From: Metabacillus indicus LMG 22858
GTDB lineage: Bacteria; Bacillota; Bacilli; Bacillales; Bacillaceae
Assembly: GCF_000708755.2 (NCBI RefSeq)
Contig: NZ_JGVU02000006.1
Coordinates: 310,001-374,000, forward strand
Length of the DNA stretch: 64,000 nt
Direction of reading: 5' to 3'
The notes below the pieces were generated by a model. It was not told the DNA's origin. It saw nothing but the letters and a program-made list of their open reading frames with translations, and ran no database searches. The position numbers were made by a program, and so were the translations under genes. Positions 26,648 to 35,016 of the stretch are shown here, piece by piece (the stretch's first letter is position 1; each line of letters opens with the position of its first letter).

Positions 26648-27544
26648 TTAATATAGCGACTCTTCTTTTGAAAATTTTCTCTGAATCAGTGTGGCCACGA
26701 GGATGACGATGGCGAGCATGAGCACAAGCGCTGCTGCGTAGCCCATCGTTCCAAGATTTTTGAACGCATATTGATAGACTAATAGAACGACCGTCAGTGT
26801 GGAGTTGTCAGGTCCCCCTGATCCTCCTGAAAAAATATACGACTGGTCGAACAGCTGAAATGTTCCAATCAGACCCATGATGGCGACGAATGATGTAACA
26901 GGACGCAGCTGCGGGACAGTGATCTTCAAGAATTTCTGAATGGTATTTGCCCCGTCCAGTTCAGCGGCTTCATATAAGGAGTCCGGTATATCCTGCAGGG
27001 CTGCCAGGTAAATGACCATGAAAAACGGTGCAGTTGACCAGATATTCATGATCATAATCGCATTAAGCGCAATGTTCGGATCCCCGAGAAAGTTATATGT
27101 CGGAAGTCCGATAGCATCTAGCACGTTATTGATCAGCCCGTTTTTGTTGTACATCCACATAAAGATCAGCGTCAGTACGGCTGATGAAGTCAATGTCGGC
27201 AGGAAGTACACAATCCGGAAAAAAGTCTGTCCTTTCATGCCGGCATTTAGAGTAGCAGCCAAAATCAGAGCGAGGATCGTCTGGCAAGGCACCACAATGA
27301 CAACGTACTTGAACGTATTCCAAAGGGCAATTTGCGCCCTCGTATCATCCAGAATGCGCGCGAAGTTTTCAAAGGCTACAAAATCATAGCTTGTTGTTCC
27401 AAGCAGCTGAACCTTATGGAACGACATGAATATGACGTAAAAAATCGGACCGATTATAAACAGCAGCAGGACAAAAAGTGCAGGCGACATGAAGAAGTAG
27501 CCCTGCCCCGCTTCTCTTACTGTTCGTTTTGAAAGGTATTTCAT
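26648..27544 (-). CDS. Carbohydrate ABC transporter permease, MalF type
   Basis: The first membrane subunit of the sugar importer. Six membrane segments and the EAA loop 'YEAAELDGANTIQKFLKITVPQL' near 195 are seen. The ATG at 27544 (MKYLSKRTV) is preferred over the TTG at 27568; a GGGAG lies 12 bases upstream. The ATPase of the transporter is not in the window; a shared MsmX-type ATPase serves such importers in Bacillus. Confidence 0.86.
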   Translation of the reverse strand: MKYLSKRTVREAGQGYFFMSPALFVLLLFIIGPIFYVIFMSFHKVQLLGTTSYDFVAFENFARILDDTRAQIALWNTFKYVVIVVPCQTILALILAATLNAGMKGQTFFRIVYFLPTLTSSAVLTLIFMWMYNKNGLINNVLDAIGLPTYNFLGDPNIALNAIMIMNIWSTAPFFMVIYLAALQDIPDSLYEAAELDGANTIQKFLKITVPQLRPVTSFVAIMGLIGTFQLFDQSYIFSGGSGGPDNSTLTVVLLVYQYAFKNLGTMGYAAALVLMLAIVILVATLIQRKFSKEESLY

Positions 27545-27576
27545 TTGCTGGCCACGCTCCCTGTGCAACGGATTGC

Positions 27577-27629
27577 TGCACAGCCTCTTTCCATTGAAGC
27601 CATAACTTCAGCAGAAAGAAGCCGTGCAG
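27577..27629 (-). other. Stable stem-loop between binding protein and permease genes
   Basis: On the minus strand CTGCACGGCTTCTTTC pairs along its full 16 bases with GAAAGAGGCTGTGCAG, with two G-U pairs, and a smaller TGAAG/CTTCA hairpin sits in the loop. There is no T-run. Such structures protect the upstream binding-protein mRNA and lower permease expression. The rest of 27545-27683 holds nothing else visible. Confidence 0.65.
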
Positions 27630-27683
27630 ATTTTTTAAAGGGAGAAAGGAAGATCACGCTTCCCATTCTCCCGATTCAGCAGT

Positions 27684-28934
27684 TTATTTTGAGTCAATCT
27701 CGCTGTTTGCCTGTTTTTCCGCTTCTTTCAAAGCCTCTTCAAGCGGCCGGTCTCCAAGGAAAGCACTCAAAAACTGGTTGTTGAAGTTGTTCATGATGAT
27801 TGGCAGATTAGAACCCTCTGACCAGACAGTCGCATAGGATGCCCCGGCAACAAGAGGTCCTCTTAGTTCGTCTTGATCATAGCCAAGCTTTTCAGCCACT
27901 GATTTACGTGTAGGCAGTGCATAGCCTTTACTTGTCCACGTTTCCATTCCTTCTTTTCCTGTCAGATAAGAAAGCAGTTCCCATGAAGCTTCTTTCTTTT
28001 CAGAAGCAGCATTCATGACATAAGCAACACTGTAAGCCATAGTTGATTTTTCACCATTGATGGAAGGCAGCTCTGCTGTTCCGTATTCTACATCCGGGAA
28101 TGTATCAGCAAGAAACGGAATCGCCCAGTTTCCTTCAATGACCATAGCAGCTTTCTGCTGGCCGAATACTTCTCCGCCCCAAGTTGCGCCGACCTCTTTA
28201 GGTTCAACGGCCGACTTGTCGACATTGTGCATATCAATGACAGGTTTTAATGCTTCTGCCACTTCATCTGATGCAAAGTTTGCCTGGCCGTCTTTTACCA
28301 CATCTCCGCCGAGGGACTCAGCCACCCAGAACTGGCGTGCAAGCTCAGGTGCAACCCCGAAACCGTACTGTCCGTCTTTTGTAAGCTTTTTAGCTGCCTC
28401 GCGGAATTCATCCCACGTCTGCGGTACTTCTACACCCGCATCAGCAAGCATTTTTTTGTTGTAAAATAACGCTAGAGTCGAGTAATCTTTTGGAAAACCG
28501 TACGTTTTGTCATCCGCAATAAACGCTTCAAGCAACGGCTTTTCAAAATCCTCTACATCGAAATCTTCTGTTACATACTCATCAAGAGGTTCAATTACGC
28601 CCGTTTCGATTAACGCAGGAGCTTCAAAAGCATCCAGGTAAAACACGTCCGGACCCTCTCCGCCAATTAGACGGGTTTTAATGACATCCATGTATTGCTC
28701 CGTAATAACCTCAAGTTTCACATCAATGTTCGGATGCTTCTCTTCAAAGTCAGCAATGGTCTGCTTTAAAAGCTTTTCTTCCGTCGGATTTCCTCCCCAT
28801 CCGGCAAGTGTCACTTCTGTCTTTTCTCCGTCTGCCCCTTCTTTAGAAGCTCCGTCTGAACTGCACCCTGAGAGCACACCCGCCATCAGCATTGAAGCAA
28901 TTCCAAGTCCCGCCATCCATTTTCTTGATTTCAT
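27684..28934 (-). CDS. Sugar ABC transporter substrate-binding lipoprotein
   Basis: A 416-residue extracytoplasmic solute receptor of the MalE-like CUT1 family. It has a signal peptide with lipobox GVLSGC, then the mature domain starting 'EVTLAGWGGNPTEEKLLKQ' and the sugar-binding landmarks 'GPDVFYLDAFEAPALIETG' and 'KAAMVIEGNWAIPFL'. The start at 28934 has AAGGGG eight bases upstream. The ligand is probably an oligosaccharide, because a debranching-type glycosidase is encoded just upstream in the operon. Confidence 0.9.
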   Translation of the reverse strand: MKSRKWMAGLGIASMLMAGVLSGCSSDGASKEGADGEKTEVTLAGWGGNPTEEKLLKQTIADFEEKHPNIDVKLEVITEQYMDVIKTRLIGGEGPDVFYLDAFEAPALIETGVIEPLDEYVTEDFDVEDFEKPLLEAFIADDKTYGFPKDYSTLALFYNKKMLADAGVEVPQTWDEFREAAKKLTKDGQYGFGVAPELARQFWVAESLGGDVVKDGQANFASDEVAEALKPVIDMHNVDKSAVEPKEVGATWGGEVFGQQKAAMVIEGNWAIPFLADTFPDVEYGTAELPSINGEKSTMAYSVAYVMNAASEKKEASWELLSYLTGKEGMETWTSKGYALPTRKSVAEKLGYDQDELRGPLVAGASYATVWSEGSNLPIIMNNFNNQFLSAFLGDRPLEEALKEAEKQANSEIDSK

Positions 28935-28994
28935 GTCCTTTACCCCTTCCAATTTTTATGATCTAAAGGGGGTTCCCCCCCAGAAGATAATGGG

Positions 28995-31109
28995 TTATTT
29001 CTGTGCGAGCTGCTTAGATGTGTTAAGTTGAAATCCTGTCGTATTGTTAAGCACTTCGATTTTGTAATCTGTTCCGCTGCGTTTGATCGAAAGAGACAGT
29101 TTTCCCTTTCCGATTGCGAGATCATGTACTTCAAGTGAATTCATTGTTGGGAGCAGAACAGGTGAAAGCGTGATTTCTTCCTTTATGCTGTCCGGAAATA
29201 ACCCGAGCAGAGATTGAATAAACACAAGCGGTGTTCCGGCTGCCCAGGCCTGAGGCGAGCAGGCAACAGGATATTTTACCGCCTTGCCTCCCTCGCTGCT
29301 GTAACCGCAGAACAGTTCAGGCAGACGGTCATATTCAAAGTGTGATGCCGCTTCGATCAAACCGTTTATGACTTTGGCTGTTTCCTGATGGAAGCCCGTT
29401 TTGCTCATTCCAAGCAGTGACATGCTGTTGTCATGAGGCCAGATGCTGCCGTCATGATAGCTCATCGGATTGTAGCCGGCTTCGCCTTCCGCCATTGTCC
29501 TAATGCCGTAGCCTGAGAACATTTTCGGCGACACAAGCATGTCTGTTACTGATTTTGCCCGGGTGTCGCTGAGCATGCCTGAAAACAGAACGTGACCGGG
29601 ATTTGACGTAATCGTTCCTACCTGGTCTTTCTTTTCATCAAGAGCGATGGCATAGAACTGAACATCCTCCATCCAGAACGCTTCTTCAAATCTCTCTTTT
29701 AAAGCTGATGCCTGTCTGCGGAGAAGTTTTGCTTTTTCAGAAAGATTCATTTTTTCATAGATATCAGCAAGCCCTGTTTTCGCCTGATAGACGTAGCCCT
29801 GTACTTCTGAGAGAGCAATCGGCGTTTTCGCATACTCCCCGTCACGGTGAACAACTGAATCACCTGAATCCTTCCAGCCTTGATTGGCTATGCCCTTGCT
29901 TGACTCCTGATGATATTCAACAAACAGATCATCATCGCGGTCTCCGTATTCATTGATCCACATTAAAGCGTTCTCAATTGTCGTCTCAAGCGATTCAGCA
30001 AGTTCGAAATCTCCCGTCCATTTCACATATTCCGATAAGAGGATTAAAAACAGCGGTGTAGCGTCAACCGTTCCGTAATATGGGGTAAACGGGATTTGCC
30101 CTGTCGCTGCAAGCTCTCCAAACCGGATTTCATGCATGATTTTACCCGGCTGCTCATCTCTCCAAGGATCCAGATTCTTCCCTTGGTAGTGCGCCATTGT
30201 AAGAAGGGTGCCTTTTGCAATCTCTGCCTGGAAAGGAAGGATCTGAAGTGCGGCAATCAGGCTGTCACGTCCAAATGGAACGCCAAACCAAGGAAGTCCT
30301 GCTACCGGGAAAGGTCCAAACCCAACGTCTGTCAAAAGCACTCTCATATCATTCAGCCCGCGGTCAACCAGACGCTGCAGCGGTGCAAAATCAGTTTTCA
30401 CTGTCGCTGTGCCGTCATTCCATTTTTCATATGAAGCTTCAAGCTTTTGAAGAGCGTCTTCTTTTTTCACCATCTTATTTCCGCTGATGTCGCCAATTTT
30501 CGGCTGTACGGCAAGTGTCACCGAATCTGATTCCCCGTGTGCCAGTTCAAATTCGAAAACAATGGTTCCGTCCTCTTCAGCGCGTATCGCTTGTTTATCC
30601 CAGGTAATGACCGTGCTGCGGTTTACATGGTCTGCGCCTTCATAGTGAAACGAAAGGGTGTTTTCCTCAACCTTTTGTCCGGTTCTTTTGCCAAGATCGC
30701 CGTTTTGGAATCCGCGGACAACAAACATGTCGAGAAAATCAACATCTGCATGCACACTGATTTCAAATTTTACCGGTTTCGGAAAGTAATTTTTCACTTT
30801 CACTTCCTCGTACAGCACATCATCGTAGATAAAACGGGAGCGCTCCATTTCAACGGATTCTCTCCACAGAATCAGCTCGCCGTCTTTTTCCATATGGGGA
30901 TTCGTTAATAGAATGCTTGATTTGTAGTTTTTATCCGCTTCAGATGAGAGAAGGATAGGATCTTCGCCGTTGATTTTCAAGTCCAGTTTGCTCAGGAAGC
31001 GTGTGTCCTTTGTGTAAAGCCCTAAGCCGTACGGATGGTTTTCAGGTATATTCCCGCTTGTGTCTGTCAGCAGAAACAGGTCGTTTTCTTTAATCACTCT
31101 GTAATCCAT
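28995..31109 (-). CDS. Glycogen debranching-like glycosidase (amylo-1,6-glucosidase type)
   Basis: A 704-residue cytoplasmic enzyme. The N-terminal domain (about 1-225) matches the glycogen-debranching N-terminal bis region ('DLFLLTDTSGNI','GLGLYTKDTRFLS'). The C-terminal (alpha/alpha)6 domain has 'GLPWFGVPFGRDSLIAAL' (about 275) and 'YHDGSIWPHDNSMSL' (about 565). The substrate is likely an alpha-linked oligosaccharide imported by the ABC system. The start at 31109 has AAGGAGG seven bases upstream; the longer frame would run through two LacI operators. Confidence 0.8.
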   Translation of the reverse strand: MDYRVIKENDLFLLTDTSGNIPENHPYGLGLYTKDTRFLSKLDLKINGEDPILLSSEADKNYKSSILLTNPHMEKDGELILWRESVEMERSRFIYDDVLYEEVKVKNYFPKPVKFEISVHADVDFLDMFVVRGFQNGDLGKRTGQKVEENTLSFHYEGADHVNRSTVITWDKQAIRAEEDGTIVFEFELAHGESDSVTLAVQPKIGDISGNKMVKKEDALQKLEASYEKWNDGTATVKTDFAPLQRLVDRGLNDMRVLLTDVGFGPFPVAGLPWFGVPFGRDSLIAALQILPFQAEIAKGTLLTMAHYQGKNLDPWRDEQPGKIMHEIRFGELAATGQIPFTPYYGTVDATPLFLILLSEYVKWTGDFELAESLETTIENALMWINEYGDRDDDLFVEYHQESSKGIANQGWKDSGDSVVHRDGEYAKTPIALSEVQGYVYQAKTGLADIYEKMNLSEKAKLLRRQASALKERFEEAFWMEDVQFYAIALDEKKDQVGTITSNPGHVLFSGMLSDTRAKSVTDMLVSPKMFSGYGIRTMAEGEAGYNPMSYHDGSIWPHDNSMSLLGMSKTGFHQETAKVINGLIEAASHFEYDRLPELFCGYSSEGGKAVKYPVACSPQAWAAGTPLVFIQSLLGLFPDSIKEEITLSPVLLPTMNSLEVHDLAIGKGKLSLSIKRSGTDYKIEVLNNTTGFQLNTSKQLAQK

Positions 31110-31129
31110 GAATGTCCTCCTTGATGGTT

Positions 31130-31174
31130 CCGAAACGTTTTGGATTTCATGCAGCACTTCCCGAAACGTTTCGG
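31130..31174. promoter_or_regulatory. Two LacI-family operators before the glycosidase gene
   Basis: CCGAAACGTTTCGG (31161-31174) is a perfect palindrome, and CCGAAACGTTTTGG (31130-31143) differs by one base. Their centres are 31 bp apart. Both match the operator before the lacI-type gene. Confidence 0.8.
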
Positions 31175-31201
31175 TTTTTAGCAGTACCACGTAAGTGGCT
31201 T

Positions 31202-32206
31202 TTATTTTGCAGACTCTCTTATGATTAATTCTGTTTCAAGTGTAATAACTTGTGCATCGCTTTTTTCTTCAAGCATATCTATGAGTGCATTCGCTGCTTT
31301 GTAGCCGAGGTCAAACTTGTTCTGGGCAATGGTCGTCAGAGGAGGTGATGAATAGGCTGCAAGCAGAATGTTGTCGTACCCGATGACAGAAAGCTGTTCG
31401 GGCACGGAAAGTCCCACTGCTTTTGCACTTTTTATCACGCCGAGCGCCATAAGATCGCTTGCGCAAAAAATGGCTGTCAGTTCAGGGTGTTCTTTTAAAA
31501 GCATCGTTCCTGCTTCCTCTGCTTTTTCCTCCGTAAAGTCACCGCTCGCGATATACTGCCCGTTTACTTGAAGTCCAGCTTCCTGCAGGGCTTCCATATA
31601 GCCTTTAAGCCTTTGTTTACTGACATAAGCCTGATCATGGCCATTCACCAAGCCGATGTTTTTATGGCCGGATTGAATGAGATGCCGGACTGCCCGTTTT
31701 GCCCCGAGAACGTTGTCAGTTGTGACATAGCCCACGCTCTTTGATGAAATCGGGATATCAATCAGCATACACGGAATGTCGCTTTCTACAACTTCCTTTA
31801 AATAAGGGTCATCGATTTTCATCCCTTGAAGAATGACTCCGTCAACTCTTCGTTCCCTGCACAGCTGCGAGTACGTTTTCTCCCGCTGCTTTGTCGTTGT
31901 TGTACTGAAAAGCACCAGATCATAATCACGTTCTGAAATGCATTCATTTACGCCCGAGAGAACCTCAAAAGTGAAATTGTCTTTGGAGCTGACACGGTTC
32001 ATGCCGGATACAAGCATCCCGATGGTTCTGGACTTTTTCATGACAAGTCCCCTAGCCAGTGTGTTCGGGCTGTAATTGAGCTGTTTGGCAATATCCATTA
32101 TCTTTCGTCTTGTCTTTTCATTCACATCGGAATAGCCGTTCAGTGCCCGTGATACAGTCGTTACCGACACGCCTGCCGCTTTCGCAATGTCTTTTATCGT
32201 AGTCAA
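31202..32206 (-). CDS. LacI-family transcriptional regulator
   Basis: A 334-residue repressor with an N-terminal HTH 'TIKDIAKAAGVSVTTVSRALNGY' and hinge 'LNYSPNTLARGLV', followed by a periplasmic-binding-like sugar domain (about 60-330). It heads the importer/glycosidase operon. The TTG at 32206 has GGAGG eight bases upstream; the longer frame to 32248 would contain the operator. It probably represses its own operon and is released by the imported sugar. Confidence 0.87.
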   Translation of the reverse strand: MTTIKDIAKAAGVSVTTVSRALNGYSDVNEKTRRKIMDIAKQLNYSPNTLARGLVMKKSRTIGMLVSGMNRVSSKDNFTFEVLSGVNECISERDYDLVLFSTTTTKQREKTYSQLCRERRVDGVILQGMKIDDPYLKEVVESDIPCMLIDIPISSKSVGYVTTDNVLGAKRAVRHLIQSGHKNIGLVNGHDQAYVSKQRLKGYMEALQEAGLQVNGQYIASGDFTEEKAEEAGTMLLKEHPELTAIFCASDLMALGVIKSAKAVGLSVPEQLSVIGYDNILLAAYSSPPLTTIAQNKFDLGYKAANALIDMLEEKSDAQVITLETELIIRESAK

Positions 32207-32217
32207 AATACTTTCCT

Positions 32218-32275
32218 CCAAAACGTTTCGGATGCCTTTGATAGTCATCTTACCCGATTATGATAACGTTTGCAA
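32218..32275 (-). promoter_or_regulatory. lacI-type operon promoter with operator and cre site
   Basis: On the minus strand TTGCAA (32270-32275), 17 bp spacer, TAAGAT (32247-32252) form a promoter. TGATAACGTTTGCA (32261-32274), a CcpA cre with 13 of 14 consensus positions, covers the -35. CCGAAACGTTTTGG (32218-32231) lies just after the start point and overlaps the ribosome site. The operon should thus answer both sugar and catabolite repression. Confidence 0.75.
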
Positions 32276-32401
32276 ATGTTTTTTCTCTGAAATTTTTTTC
32301 AGGTTCTCCAATTGAATATCAGGTTTATAGTTACTAGCACTGTCAATTGATTAGGCACGTACATATAGTAGGAAGACTACTCTAAAGGAGAATATGAACC
32401 T

Positions 32402-32887
32402 ATGAACAATCGGATGATAAATGGTCATTTTGATGGGGGCTCCCTGTTGCCGTGGACCTGCACAAATGCATCACCTGCAGCACCTTCTGCTGCCAAACTT
32501 CATGGCGGAACCGTCAACAGCAGCATCTCACAGTATGTAAAAGTTAATCCCGGAGAGACGCTCGAACTTCTTGTTGCCTTATCAGATGTTAGAGCTCCGC
32601 TTACAATTTCTGTTGTTTATTACAGCGCTTCGTACGCTTTCCTTGGTTACGGCCTTATCAAAAACATTCCCTTTAATGCCGGCAATAAAGGAACGATGAA
32701 CGTTCGTGAAACCGTCTCTGCAGCACCAGCAGGTACAGCCCAGGCACTGATCTTAATCAACAAGCTGCCTCAGGCGGGCTCTTCAGATATCATTGTAACT
32801 GGCGTTGAACTGTTTTCAGGCGCAGAGGAAGAACCGATGGTTGTGGATATTTTCAAACTGATTCAGTTCAGGGCAATCAGTCATTAA
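32402..32887 (+). CDS. NTTRR-F1 domain protein
   Basis: A 161-residue protein matching the NTTRR-F1 type domain of Bacillus surface and exosporium proteins: 'MINGHFDGGSLLPWTCTNASP', 'SISQYVKVNPGETLELLVALS' and 'AQALILINKLPQAGSSDIIVTGVELF'. Predicted beta-sandwich. No signal peptide is visible, as is usual for spore-layer proteins. It is not fused to a collagen-like stretch here. AAAGGAG lies ten bases before the ATG. Confidence 0.65.
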   Translation: MNNRMINGHFDGGSLLPWTCTNASPAAPSAAKLHGGTVNSSISQYVKVNPGETLELLVALSDVRAPLTISVVYYSASYAFLGYGLIKNIPFNAGNKGTMNVRETVSAAPAGTAQALILINKLPQAGSSDIIVTGVELFSGAEEEPMVVDIFKLIQFRAISH

Positions 32888-32919
32888 TAAAGAGCTGAAG
32901 GGATGCTTTCAGAATGAAA

Positions 32920-32946
32920 GAAAGGGATGAACCATCCCTTTCTTTT
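32920..32946. terminator. Bidirectional terminator
   Basis: AAAGGGATG pairs with CATCCCTTT and is followed by CTTTTT; on the minus strand it follows the HesB-like gene. Confidence 0.85.
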
Positions 32947-33257
32947 TATACATATCTTAAGCCAATCCTATTATTGAATGTCTGATTCTTATTTTTAAAA
33001 ACAAAAAAGTTGTTTGCGAAGTCTATGGTCAGCTCGTGATCATAGGCTTCTTCAAAATCATGATCAACCAGGATGCTGAGTTTTTCCACTTCCAGTATTT
33101 TTTCATAGTCTGCCGGATCGCGTTTAGGGACAACTTTCATTTCATAAAGGGTATTGACGATGTCACAGCTGCCGCGGTCAAACGAGAGCTGAAGCATTTT
33201 GTCATCCGGTATGCTTTTAAGCTGCTCCTTCGCCCGGTCGGTTACAGTCATTAACAT
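32946..33257 (-). CDS. HesB-like iron-sulfur biosynthesis family protein (YqkB-like)
   Basis: A 103-residue single-domain protein of the HesB/IscA-like fold as in YqkB. 'MLQLSFDRGSCDIVNTLYEM' and 'ELTIDFANNFFVFKNKNQTFNNRIGLRYV' fit that group. Only one cysteine is left (near residue 31), so the classical three-Cys Fe-S scaffold function is not supported. Start overlaps the stop of the lipid kinase gene as TAATG. Confidence 0.65.
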   Translation of the reverse strand: MLMTVTDRAKEQLKSIPDDKMLQLSFDRGSCDIVNTLYEMKVVPKRDPADYEKILEVEKLSILVDHDFEEAYDHELTIDFANNFFVFKNKNQTFNNRIGLRYV

Positions 33258-34150
33258 TACTCTTCCTCCTTCGGAACCAGGATTTCAATGTGCCGTTTTA
33301 AGTTGCCCACTTTCACAGGCAGCTTATCCCCTTCATCCCCGTCAACATTTGCAATCATTTCGTATGTAGAGGAAACATCTACCTCGGGAACTTTTAAATA
33401 AACAACCTGCTCGCTCTCTGCCAGATCCCCTGTCATCACTTTTGGGAGCAGCAGAAGAAATTGAGGCAAGGCCATATCTTTTATGATCAAGACGTGCAGT
33501 TTGCCGTCGTTGACCTTTGCTTCTGGCGCAATGGTTTCAAACCCGCCCACAGAATTCGTCAGGGCGATCAGCATGAGCAGCGCCTCTCCCTCCCACACGC
33601 CCTCTTCATGCTTGACGCGGAGTTCAAATGGCTGCTTTTCTTTCATTTTTTTTACCCCTTCGACAATGTAGGCGAGCGGACCAAGCTTTGTTTTTTGCTC
33701 AACAGGCGTGGAAAAGGACGCTTCAGCGAGAGCGCCGACAGCTACAATGTTGATAAAATAGCGGTCGTTTATTTTGCCTACATCTGTCCATCTAGAATGC
33801 TGCTTCTTCATCAAGCTGATTGCAGCTTCCGGATCTAGCGGGATATTCAGCGCCCTCGCAAAATCATTGACCGTACCAAGAGGGATAAGGCCGAACAGCG
33901 GTCTGTGCTCCTGTTCAGCTATTCCGTTGATCGCTTCATTAATTGTTCCGTCGCCGCCCATTGCCGCAATAAAATCAAGCCTCCGTTCGCAGGCTTCGCG
34001 TGCAAAATCTCTGGCGTCCCCTTCCCCCTCTGTTTCACGCAATTCCGTTTCATAGCCCATCTTTTTCATTGTTTCCAGGGCATATTCCGTGTATTCGGCC
34101 CCTTTTTCCTTGCCTGAAGATGGATTAACAATCAGCATCGCCTGCTTCAA
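33257..34150 (-). CDS. Diacylglycerol/lipid kinase family protein (YtlR-like)
   Basis: A 297-residue DAGK-catalytic-domain protein, predicted lipid kinase at the membrane face. 'MLIVNPSSGKEKG', the nucleotide motif 'AAMGGDGTINEAINGI' (about 62-78), 'GLIPLGTVNDFARALNIPLDP' and the C-terminal 'VDGDEGDKLPVKV' are all typical of the YegS/DgkB/YtlR families. The TTG start at 34150 has GGGGGA seven bases upstream. The lipid substrate is uncertain. Confidence 0.83.
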   Translation of the reverse strand: MKQAMLIVNPSSGKEKGAEYTEYALETMKKMGYETELRETEGEGDARDFAREACERRLDFIAAMGGDGTINEAINGIAEQEHRPLFGLIPLGTVNDFARALNIPLDPEAAISLMKKQHSRWTDVGKINDRYFINIVAVGALAEASFSTPVEQKTKLGPLAYIVEGVKKMKEKQPFELRVKHEEGVWEGEALLMLIALTNSVGGFETIAPEAKVNDGKLHVLIIKDMALPQFLLLLPKVMTGDLAESEQVVYLKVPEVDVSSTYEMIANVDGDEGDKLPVKVGNLKRHIEILVPKEEE

Positions 34151-34250
34151 ACCCGATTCCCCCTTGAGTGTGTTCTTTTCTATGGCTTTACCCTTATTCT
34201 GTATTATTTGAACCTGTTAGATTGATGGATTGCTGTTTTTTTCTATAAAA

Positions 34251-34283
34251 AGAAAAAGCACTGCCAAGTCACATGGCAATGCT
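34251..34283 (-). terminator. Terminator of the amtB operon
   Basis: On the minus strand AAAAGCATTGCCA pairs with TTGGCAGTGCTTTT, followed by T-rich sequence. Confidence 0.85.
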
Positions 34284-34284
34284 T

Positions 34285-35016
34285 TTAACCAGCAGCAATC
34301 CGTTCATAAATATCCCGAAGGTTCCGGCAGCCCTCTTTTTTCACATCTTCAATGTACCCGCACCAGAGTTTGGCTGTCATGATGGCATCTCCAAGGGCAT
34401 GGTGCCGGTCAGTGACAGGAATTGACCGGTGTTCGCACAGGTCTTCGAGTCTGACAAAATCCGTGTGGGGTTCAGCAATCCGCTGAAGAAAGGAAGTATC
34501 GACGATCCGGTGCTTGAAGGGTGCCCGGAAATGCTTCCAGCTTGCGTGCTGCATGAACTTTTTTTCATGAGCTGAGTGATGCGCTACAAGCGTATCCCCT
34601 TTCACAAATTTAAAAAATTGAATGAGCGCTTCCTCAAGGGCCGGTGCCCCTTCCAATTCCGCTTCTGTAATACCCGTCAGCGTGCTGATTTCATCAGGAA
34701 GGCCGTTTTCGTGCCTGACAAGTGTATAAAACCGCTTTTCTTCGAGCATCTCGCTTCCCTTCACTTTCACCGCACCAATTGAAATGATTTCATTTCCCTG
34801 TTCAGGAAAAAAGCCTGTCGTTTCAATATCAAACACGACAGCGGAAAACTCTTCTAAAGGAACAGACATCACTTCCTCCGCCTTCATTTCCCGCTGGAGC
34901 TGCCTCAAAAAGGCAATCTGCTGGGAATTTTGCCCGCCCTGTGCCGTTCCGAAAACACTCGTCTGAAACTTGCCGTGCACTTCCCTGATAAAATGAATAA
35001 ACGGATTGGATTTCAT
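34285..35016 (-). CDS. DnaQ-like 3'-5' exonuclease
   Basis: A 243-residue protein with a DEDDh exonuclease domain (about 58-225). ExoI 'VVFDIETTGFFPEQG' supplies Asp and Glu, ExoII 'GDTLVAHHSAHEKKFM' and ExoIIIe 'DRHHALGDAIMTAKLW' supply His and Asp. The N-terminal 55 residues are an uncharacterised basic helical part. It overlaps the DUF294 gene by 4 bp, the same pairing as found in DUF294-DnaQ proteins of other bacteria. The role is unknown; RNA or DNA turnover are both possible. Confidence 0.82.
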   Translation of the reverse strand: MKSNPFIHFIREVHGKFQTSVFGTAQGGQNSQQIAFLRQLQREMKAEEVMSVPLEEFSAVVFDIETTGFFPEQGNEIISIGAVKVKGSEMLEEKRFYTLVRHENGLPDEISTLTGITEAELEGAPALEEALIQFFKFVKGDTLVAHHSAHEKKFMQHASWKHFRAPFKHRIVDTSFLQRIAEPHTDFVRLEDLCEHRSIPVTDRHHALGDAIMTAKLWCGYIEDVKKEGCRNLRDIYERIAAG

